A stretch of DNA of 64,000 nucleotides. Source: Nyssa sinensis (lineage: Eukaryota; Streptophyta; Magnoliopsida; Cornales; Nyssaceae). Of this stretch, positions 57,052 through 64,000 are shown piece after piece. The notes beneath the pieces are model-generated. The model was given only the letters and a program-made list of their open reading frames with translations, had not been told where the DNA came from and did not search any database. Position 1 is the first letter of the stretch, and each line of letters opens with the position of its first letter. The translations under genes and the position numbers were made by a program. The DNA lies in NCBI GenBank assembly GCA_008638375.1, contig CM018043.1:55688947-55752946 (forward strand). Reading direction: 5' to 3'.

Positions 57052-57164
57052 TGAAATATAGAATATCTTTGTATTCTATATTTATTGTATGTATTGGTAC
57101 GACTTTAAAAATATTCTTAAAATATATACAATAAATATAGAATACAAAGATATTCTATATTTCA
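57052..57164. repeat. perfect 39-bp inverted repeat with 35-bp loop
   Basis: The arms at 57052-57090 and 57126-57164 are exact reverse complements, starting TGAAATATAGAATATCTTTG. The lack of mismatches in AT-rich neutral DNA implies a recent origin or gene conversion between the arms. Confidence 0.9.
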
Positions 57165-57404
57165 TAGTAATTTTATATTTATTTTGGTGTTTCACTGATT
57201 TTGATTAGATGATTATATTCCGTACAATAATATGTAAGACATGATAATATACTTTAATTCATTATTAATGACCTAATTATTCCAAATCATGCTAATTTAA
57301 GTATGGGAGAGACTTTGGTCACGACACGGGTCTCTTCTGATGACTCTTTTTATTTTGCAAAGATCTTATGCTGATTGTAAAACCAAATGCATCGACAAGC
57401 AAAA

Positions 57405-57561
57405 TATCATGCATTTTTTTCTTAAAAAAAATGTAGAATAAAAATATTCTTAAATTAAAGTTGGCAGAAAATTATCATAAAGATATGATGCCAATTCCAA
57501 GAATTACAGATCATATACCATGAAGATTCAAAACTCTGTAACTGCCAAAAAAAAAAATTAT

Positions 57562-57598
<37 letters not shown>

Positions 57599-57885
57599 CA
57601 AAACTCTGCACAATCATTTCCAATAACATCTTTTTGGTAACTAGGTTTGAATGGCTTAAAAATACAAAATCTATGAATAATTTTATGAAACAACTTCAAT
57701 AAAAAGTTGCAAAAAAATATTTAAAATTGCACAATGCCTCAAATTGCTCAAAAATGTTTAGTTAGTTAATTTAAATATTACTTCAAATGACATGCATGTT
57801 CAAAACTCATTATAGTGCTGCACATCGAAGTTATGTACTACGAATCTACTAAAGCCATTACAACATAGTTGCAAAAGTGATAACA
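57405..57885 (+). repeat. segmental duplication, copy B
   Basis: It matches copy A (55845-56525) but has its own insert of an A run plus TACA/TA microsatellite at about 57546-57598. A copy of TTCAAAACTCTG lies on each side of that insert. Copy B lacks the MITE-like segment. Confidence 0.85.
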
Positions 57886-57887
57886 TA

Positions 57888-57918
<31 letters not shown>

Positions 57919-59856
57919 ATATATTGATATATAGACACACACTGACACATATAAAAAAAGGAGGAATAGGGTTAGGATCGAGATCAAACCTTATTTGTGT
58001 ACTTTAAAAAATAAAAAATCTGCGGCACCTTCATTGTTTTCAGTGTCGTTATTTCTTGAAGTTGAGTCACTCGACATATGATGATTCAAGAAAACACAGG
58101 ATAATGAGAAGATGATGGCATGGTTTGCAGAAATAAAGAAAAAAGGGGAAAAACATTTTAGAACTACTCTCTCTTTTTCTTTTTTTTTGCCAACAAAAAA
58201 TATCTATTTACAAGTTTAATTTATAAAATAAACTCAGTTTATTACTGAGAATCCAATCATATCACTAACAAGTCCGGTCAATAATTGAAAAATTAGCGTA
58301 GTACCACTCTCTCACTTTGAGAAGATTAAAAACCGTGACCGAGCTTCGCCTAGAATTGCTCTTCTACCATGATAACGTTGGAGGAATTTTATGTTATCCT
58401 ATTCCTTGTGCATGTAATGTAAATCTATATGCAAATATACAGAGCAAGATCCCTTAATTGAAGGGATTTGCTTCAGAAGTTACAAAATCATCAGAGACAA
58501 GAGGGGACTTATCCTTGAAAACAAGAAATTAATTAAATAAGATTTAATCAGCTTTGTGAAGCCTAGAATTTCTCCCAGTGCGTGTGTCCTTTTGGATAAC
58601 CAAAGGATACATGACTAGCAATGATATTCTGAGCTCAAAATGCAATGTCAGTGGCAAGGGCATTGATTTTAGGCCTCAAGTGGGCCATGTGAGATAAGGG
58701 TAAAGTGAAGGATAATGCAAGTGTAAGATAGAGAGAACCAATCTTGAAGCTGTTCTTTCATTTTCAGCAAAGCTTTACAACAAAATTGAACTTTCTTGAA
58801 AAAAAATTCAAACAGAACTTTATTAGATTTTGATGCTTCTTTTTGTTTGAAGTTCAAAAGTCAAATTATGAATAGAGAAGGGTTAGAGAAAGTAGCAGAA
58901 GAGAATAGTAGGGGTCATACATAGTGGCTCAAAGATGGAGATAAGGGTGAAGAGAAAAAGATACATGTCAACCTAACGAAAAAAGGAAAATATAATTTGC
59001 CAAGCCAAGCTGCCTTGGCTTCAAGCCTGAGATTGGCTACTGTTTGTGAACCAAGGTTGAAAAGTTATAAAATTTGTGACAAAAAGTTATGAATGAATAA
59101 TGATGTATAATAACCATCCCATTACTTAGTCAAAAGTTTATATGTATAACTTTAAATTTGTGCATTATTTTTATTCACTCAAGTGATGGATTTGATTGGA
59201 TTGTCTTTTAAGATCCATCTTAATTTAAGAAACTTCTGATTTAAATTTTTGTAGGATTGATTATGTTAGTTGATTCTTAATTGTAATATGTTAAAATATT
59301 TAATTAATTAATTGATTATAATTCATATATTATAATATTCTATCATTTTTTAAATAAAAAAAAAAAACCTTCAGATTTTGATTTGGTCTAAATTTTTTTC
59401 TAGTTGAAACTAATATTTCATTCATAATTTTTTTATAATTTAAAGACTATTCTAGAATAAGTTAGTCAAAATTTCAAACATGTTTAATTGTACTAAAAAA
59501 ATAAAAAAATGTTAAAAATCCTTAATTTGTAACTCTAATTATATTTTCAATATAATATATTATTATGCATTATTTTTAAATCTTACTAATGTTATTTTTA
59601 AGAGCATCATATAATGACATGTCATATTAAGATAAAATTAAAAATTCTAAACATTGTTGAATTAAAAAAACAAATAAGATACTGTTATTCAAAACATTAT
59701 TTTCACGATCTAATTAGAATATGCATATCACACACATGAATCACGTTTTAAAGTTTTGATTTGATGTGCTCATATTAATTATGTCACAAAATTTTGAACT
59801 TCTTCAATGACATCGGATGCATTCACCCTAACGGCAAAAGGCCACATCCCAAATTT

Positions 59857-59892
<36 letters not shown>

Positions 59893-60468
59893 ATTATTGA
59901 ATATTAATCAAGCCCGTTGAGGCAAAACTTGGCTAGCCGCAGCATCATTTGAAGGAGATAAAGGTCAGTTAAATTGATTCAGTGCAAGTTGGCCAGCCAA
60001 TGTGCAAGGTGACCAGTGTCCGATTGAAGTCTTCTAGCACTTTTCTTCATCGTTGAAATTCCATTTTCATCAACTAGCCTCAAGGGGAAGAAACAAAAAC
60101 ATGTCGGGTCCCTACATTTTGAAGAGAATATATTCCTGTATGAACAGAGATTCATGATATGCACGGATATTGCATGCAGACTAGAGGTGGAAGGAAAGAA
60201 GAGATAGAAAAGGAGAAACATAATGGAAGAGGCAGCAAATTGATGAGAGAAATTCTATCATGAATCAGATTCACTGACGTGTCATAAATCTAATCTATAA
60301 TATAATGTCATTTAAATAAGATGTTTGATTTTTAAGAAATACAAAAATAATATTTATCTATATGATAAGATATGATTAGTAAAATTTATGAAAATTTATG
60401 AACCCGATCAATGAATTCGGTCCATGATAAATTGATGGATGCCAATCTGTTGTCTATTCTTTAATTGG
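57886..60468. other. intergenic, no supported gene
   Basis: Microsatellites occur at about 57888-57907 and 59862-59891 (AT). The stretch at about 58440-59060 is less AT-rich but has no recognisable frame or RNA. The rest is AT-rich. Confidence 0.5.
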
Positions 60469-60477
60469 CTATAAATA
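60469..60477 (+). promoter_or_regulatory. TATA box before MIR169
   Basis: CTATAAATA lies about 86 bases before the hairpin. This is a normal spacing for a polymerase II transcribed plant miRNA precursor. Confidence 0.6.
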
Positions 60478-60554
60478 TAGAGTTTTGAAACCATGCATTA
60501 GCATCTCATTGGAGCATGATATTTTGAGAGGAAGAGAGGTCTTACATGAAGATA

Positions 60555-60673
60555 AAGAGTCTTGTTTGGTAGCCAAGAATGACTTGCCTGCTGCCATCCA
60601 ATTAGGGCTCTCTGCCATTACCCTTGTTTGGTTCTCACTCAGGCAGTCAACTTGGCTAATCTGACAGGCTCTT
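60555..60673 (+). ncRNA. MIR169: MIR169 precursor hairpin
   Basis: The 5' arm carries TAGCCAAGAATGACTTGCCT (60570 onward, mature 21-22 nt to 60590/60591). This is the miR169 sequence with one change, G to A at position 9, from the common UAGCCAAGGAUGACUUGCCUG form. The 3' arm carries CAGGCAGTCAACTTGGCTA (60640-60658), which pairs with it apart from one mismatch and two bulged bases. The lower stem continues, with AAGAG at 60555-60559 opposing CTCTT at 60669-60673. miR169 guides cleavage of NF-YA transcription factor mRNAs and is linked to drought and nitrogen responses. The fold was judged by eye. Confidence 0.87.
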
Positions 60674-61576
60674 CTCTATCATGCTAGGCCTTCTCTTCTT
60701 CCCTGTTAAGCTGGAATTTACATATCTCAGCAGTGTATTAACACATTAACTCTTGTCATTCGCCGCCTCCTCCTCCCCCACCGTTACTAATGTGGAGGGC
60801 TATTGGTGGTTTTGAGGAGTCGAATTTAGATGGAAATGCTACATGTAGAACTGGGTATCCATTTTTTATCAGTAGCTCTTGCGGTATGTATGAAATGTGA
60901 TCATGATTTAATAGTGTTTTTATCCTACTTAATTTGCATGATTAGAGATATATGAAGCATAGCAAAATGATCTCAGCTTAAGAAATAGTATAAACTATAA
61001 AGCCAGCCAAACTATATACTATATAGTAGTACACAGCCTTTCTTTCTTTCTTTTTTCATTCTTTTCCTAACCTAATCTAGTTCATATGCTGCATTTTTCT
61101 CTCCCTCTCTCTCCCATCTCTGCAAGGACCTAACCTAAATTCAACATCTGTTTTTTTTTCCTTCTTTTAACCACTAACAACCAAATCATCATAATTACTG
61201 GAGGCAGATAATAAGATGGAGAAATATTGTATAATCAAGATCAATATAGTCTCCGTCAATTATGATCTTTATATATATATATATACACAAAAATTCTGAG
61301 ACCTTAGAATAATTTCTGGATAAGATGGAATCGCTATCAAAGAGTGATCAAATTGAACAGGTGACCAAGCTGACTGGCCTTGAGCCAGGCCAATCATCTT
61401 TCTTGAGATGCCTGCCAGTTTAATACACGCAAAAATTGGAGTAGGAGACACGCAGTGAAGTGTCCCGTGACTCCCATTTGCATTTTTAGTACCAGATAAT
61501 GACCAATCTTATCTCAAAGCCGACATCATAAGACACTTGTCCTTTTAGCAACGTTGCCACACTAGTCTCCAACCCT
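60674..61576. other. intergenic between MIR169 and dehydrin
   Basis: No gene was recognised. An AT tract lies at about 61270-61284. Confidence 0.5.
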
Positions 61577-61611
61577 AACGTGTCACTATCATTATTCCAC
61601 GTGTCACGTGT
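61577..61611 (+). promoter_or_regulatory. cluster of three ABRE/G-box motifs before the dehydrin gene
   Basis: AACGTGTC (61577-61584), CCACGTGTC (61597-61605) and CACGTGT (61605-61611) all contain the ACGTG core bound by ABA-responsive bZIP factors. They sit 55-90 bases upstream of the TATA box, a usual arrangement for ABA-induced genes. Confidence 0.75.
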
Positions 61612-61665
61612 ATGACTCTCCTCTCCTGCCATAAATCTCGAACTCATTCCCTACCTTTGCTAGCC

Positions 61666-61673
61666 TATATAAA
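61666..61673 (+). promoter_or_regulatory. TATA box of the dehydrin gene
   Basis: TATATAAA lies 116-123 bases before the ATG, giving a predicted leader of about 90 nt. Confidence 0.75.
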
Positions 61674-61788
61674 CCAGACCACGTTTAATCCAGTCAAAAG
61701 ATAGACAGAGACGATTATCCCAGCTTTTGTTCTGTTGAAATCAGTAGCATTTCTAGGTTAGGGTTCCTCAAAGTTCTGGTTTGAAGAA

Positions 61789-62288
61789 ATGGCGCATTAC
61801 GAAGACCAGTATGGCAACCCAGTTCGACAAACAGATGAACACGGTAACCCTGTTCACCACACTGGCACCACGGGCGCGTTCGGTACCGGCACGGGCGCCA
61901 AAGGTTCATATGGTGCCGGCACTGGCTTAGGCGGGCAGCAGCACCAGCAGCGTGGCGGCATTCTTCACCGTTCTGGCAGCTCCAGCTCTAGCTCTAGCTC
62001 GGTTAGTCTCTCTCTCATCCATGGTGCAAGTAGCTAGATATGTATATGTATTGATACATATATTATATATACATATATGCATATATGTAACTTTCATGTT
62101 ATATGCAGTCATCTGAGGATGATGGACATGGCGGTAGGAGGAAGAAAGGGCTGAAAGAAAAGATGAAGGAGAAATTGCCCGGTACGCATAAGAGCAAGCA
62201 GTCCCACGCTACAGGTACAGTTGGAGAGCACCATGAGAAGAAAGGAGTGATGGAGAAGATCAAGGAGAAGCTGCCGGGGCACCATTAG
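61789..62288 (+). CDS. YSK-type dehydrin (RAB18-like), two exons
   Basis: Exon 1 is 61789-62001 and exon 2 is 62109-62288. The intron 62002-62108 has GT and AG ends and splits the serine tract in phase 0, giving 130 residues. Two Y-type segments are near the N-terminus (DQYGNP and TDEHGNP). A glycine/threonine-rich part and the serine run with following EDD (S segment) come next, then two K segments ([14 protein letters not shown] and [14 protein letters not shown]). The layout is Y2SK2. Dehydrins are disordered hydrophilic proteins that protect membranes and enzymes during drying and cold. The intron within the S segment is typical of SK-containing dehydrins. The ABRE cluster upstream fits ABA induction. 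The gene looks intact. Confidence 0.95.
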
Positions 62289-62839
62289 GTGTCCTTGACG
62301 TGACGTGTAGTCTCTATATATATGTGCTGCTCTATGAATATTTCAATATGTATAATGTATGTGCTAGCATGTTTGTAGCTGAAACACACGAGTCCTATAC
62401 TATAGGGTCGCAGGTTTTTGTTACGGAGTACTTGTGGAATAATTTCGTATAAGCAAAGCATATGTTTATGGGATGGGTTGTGCATGTGTTGTTGTGAGTC
62501 CATGTTCGTAGTTTACATTTATGGCTCTGTGCTTGTTTGCCTTCCCTTTTCTTAAGGCCTGTTTTATCATACAGAACTTGGGCTTGGGTAATTTTTGGAT
62601 TGACCGGCTATCATGTTAACCAATTACGAGTGGAAAATGAGTAACAGTTGAAGGACTCGAGTAATTGGATTCAAATTAAGGGGAAATTTTCTTTTATTCG
62701 TGTGCGAGTCACAACTAATTTAGTGTGTTATATACATGCAATAAATATATATATATATATATATAAATTTCAAATGTGACAAATTGTGATTAAACAGGTG
62801 TCAAAGTAAAAATATGTTATTTCAACTTAGTTTGAAACC
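62289..62839. other. 3' flank of the dehydrin gene
   Basis: The presumed 3' UTR lies here. An AT tract occurs at about 62743-62765. No other gene was recognised. Confidence 0.5.
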
Positions 62840-62849
62840 AAATATTCAA

Positions 62850-63025
62850 AAAGAAAAAAAAAAACATCAAAACGGAATCCCCTCAATACAATAACATAGA
62901 TATAGCGTTGGGTGCGGCTGAGTAAATATGTGAATATTCAAAAAAGAAAAAGAAAAAAACATCAAAACAGAATTCCCCCAATACAATAACATAGATATAG
63001 CGTTGGGTGCGGCTGAGTAAATGTG
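62850..63025 (+). repeat. 95-bp-period direct duplication
   Basis: ATAGATATAGCGTTGGGTGC occurs at 62896 and 62991. The matching block runs from AAAACATCAAAAC to GGCTGAGTAAAT in both copies. Confidence 0.85.
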
Positions 63026-63383
63026 TGTGTATCATATGACGGTGAGCTAAGAAAAAGAATGAATGTACTAAATTGATGAATTGTGCACCTAGCGCCTGAG
63101 AATGGTAAGGCTTTGCCAAGGCGAGAATGGCATCATGATTCTTGCTGAATTTTCTCTCTCTGATGAGGGCTATGTTTGATCATAACATGTAATGAGTCTG
63201 GCCATGTGGATCAAAAGCATTACTCAATACATTTTTGCAAATTCATATCACATAGCATACACTTCTTACTAATAAATTGTACATCCAATAACAGTCATTT
63301 GCATTAAATGTGTATCAGTGAACTCTTCAAGATTTGAAGTTCATACTCTTTCAACAAGCATGCTGTAAAACCAAAAGACGCCA
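63026..63383. other. intergenic, 3' flank of the peroxidase gene
   Basis: No gene was recognised. The peroxidase 3' UTR (minus strand) would lie here. Confidence 0.5.
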
Positions 63384-63790
63384 TTAATTCACGTGGCTGC
63401 ACCTTTTTCTGATCTCACCACGCTGCCCTGTTAGAACCTCTATTTCTCCCATCTTTATCATTGCACCAACAAACTTCCTCCTCCAAACTGATGGTTGACC
63501 TGCATTGGCTATCACCTGTTGCCTGGTATATTTGTTCGTCAACAGTGTCTGATCAGACGTGAATAATCCTTTGTTTTGTAATAAACCGTTGAAATATTTG
63601 TTGTCTAAATGGGTTGGCGTAAATCTATCCATGACAACAGTTGGGGCTGACTTCTCCACACCGACACATTCACTTCTTAGCTTCCTGGCCAAGTGGAAAT
63701 CCAGTGTTGGATCAGGCGTCCCAGTTCGGTTGAAATTTTCGTGTCTCCCAAATAGTGATGAACAATTTGATACTCCTATGGAATGTCCTC
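63384..63790 (-). CDS. class III peroxidase, last exon only (gene continues off the window)
   Basis: An exon follows the acceptor TTGTGTAG at 63791-63798 (minus strand) and runs to the TAA at 63384-63386. It starts with the heme-ligand histidine motif GGHSIG (His binds heme iron). It also has PDPTLD, the THLDNKYF block, GLFTSDQTLLT and the tail EVLTGQRGEIRKRC. These features match peroxidase-5-like secreted plant enzymes, which oxidise phenolics with hydrogen peroxide in the cell wall. Earlier exons with the signal peptide and distal histidine are beyond position 64000. The exon frame is intact. Confidence 0.9.
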
Positions 63791-63798
63791 CTACACAA

Positions 63799-64000
63799 GG
63801 GAAAAATGAAATCTATTTTCTTTGACAAGTAAAATATTTCACTAAGAGACAAGTTGGCCTATTCAAGATGGAAAGATCAATCTTTCCCATACACACGACC
63901 CTAGTTTGAGTAGCTACACACATAATATTTAGGATTTCTCCCCCTCGTCACATCGCTTGTATCAAAAAAATTATATACGGGACGCAGAACACAAATACTG
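63799..64000. other. peroxidase intron, window edge
   Basis: AT-rich intronic sequence upstream, in gene sense, of the last peroxidase exon. No further exon was recognised before the edge. Confidence 0.55.

Noticed and set aside
61269..61451. 60-residue minus-strand frame upstream of the dehydrin gene
   Set aside because: No family features, and it ends in a TATA microsatellite.
63559..63825. 88-residue + strand frame at the right end
   Set aside because: It is the antisense shadow of the class III peroxidase exon.

Overview
The window reads as nuclear DNA of a dicot plant, probably a woody species. The support is AT-rich intergenic DNA full of microsatellites, GT-AG introns, Ty1/copia and L1-type LINE retroelements, a nuclear tRNA-His, and plant-only gene families: a bHLH110-type factor, an S1 bZIP with its sucrose-control uORF, a YSK-type dehydrin, a class III peroxidase and MIR169. 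The species cannot be fixed from the sequence. No bacterial, organellar or viral genome segment was seen.

Layout, left to right. Bases 1-7250 are a decayed Ty1/copia element on the + strand, entered mid-gag. A 3358-bp LTR-like insertion (1500-4857) splits it and is flanked by a perfect 5-bp target duplication. Bases 7901-9834 hold an intact two-exon BCS1-type AAA-ATPase. From 9.8 to 13.5 kb lie tandem duplications and two LTR remnants. Bases 13590-21090 hold a recognisable but broken PLP3 (phosducin-like/thioredoxin-fold) gene. It has a nonsense codon, two frameshifts, a SINE in intron 1 and a truncated LINE in intron 4. A second LINE of the same family lies on the minus strand at 21.9-26.6 kb. 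Bases 27404-31142 (minus) hold an eight-exon bHLH110-like gene whose exons join in frame to give 371 residues. Bases 31831-38800 (minus) are a complete but coding-dead Ty1/copia element with two LTRs and a 5-bp target duplication. Further right are a tRNA-His(GTG) gene (41555-41626), a small EF-hand gene (44072-44368, minus), and the S1 bZIP gene with its uORF leader (about 47.83-48.81 kb). The stretch from 49 to 60 kb has no protein gene I can support but holds foldbacks, an LTR-like remnant, a duplicated segment and a MITE-like insertion. The right end carries a MIR169 hairpin (60555-60673), a two-exon dehydrin with ABRE-type promoter motifs (61789-62288), and the last exon of a class III peroxidase (63384-63790, minus) that runs off the window.

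Functional reading. These are ordinary neighbouring plant genes, not an operon or a single system. Several belong to families linked to stress or sugar signalling (OM66/HSR4-type AAA-ATPase, S1 bZIP, miR169, dehydrin, peroxidase), but nothing here shows that they are co-regulated. The most informative items are the decayed PLP3 gene, the sucrose-control uORF, the variant MIR169 hairpin, and the LTR, foldback and segmental structures. I found no convincing undescribed system.
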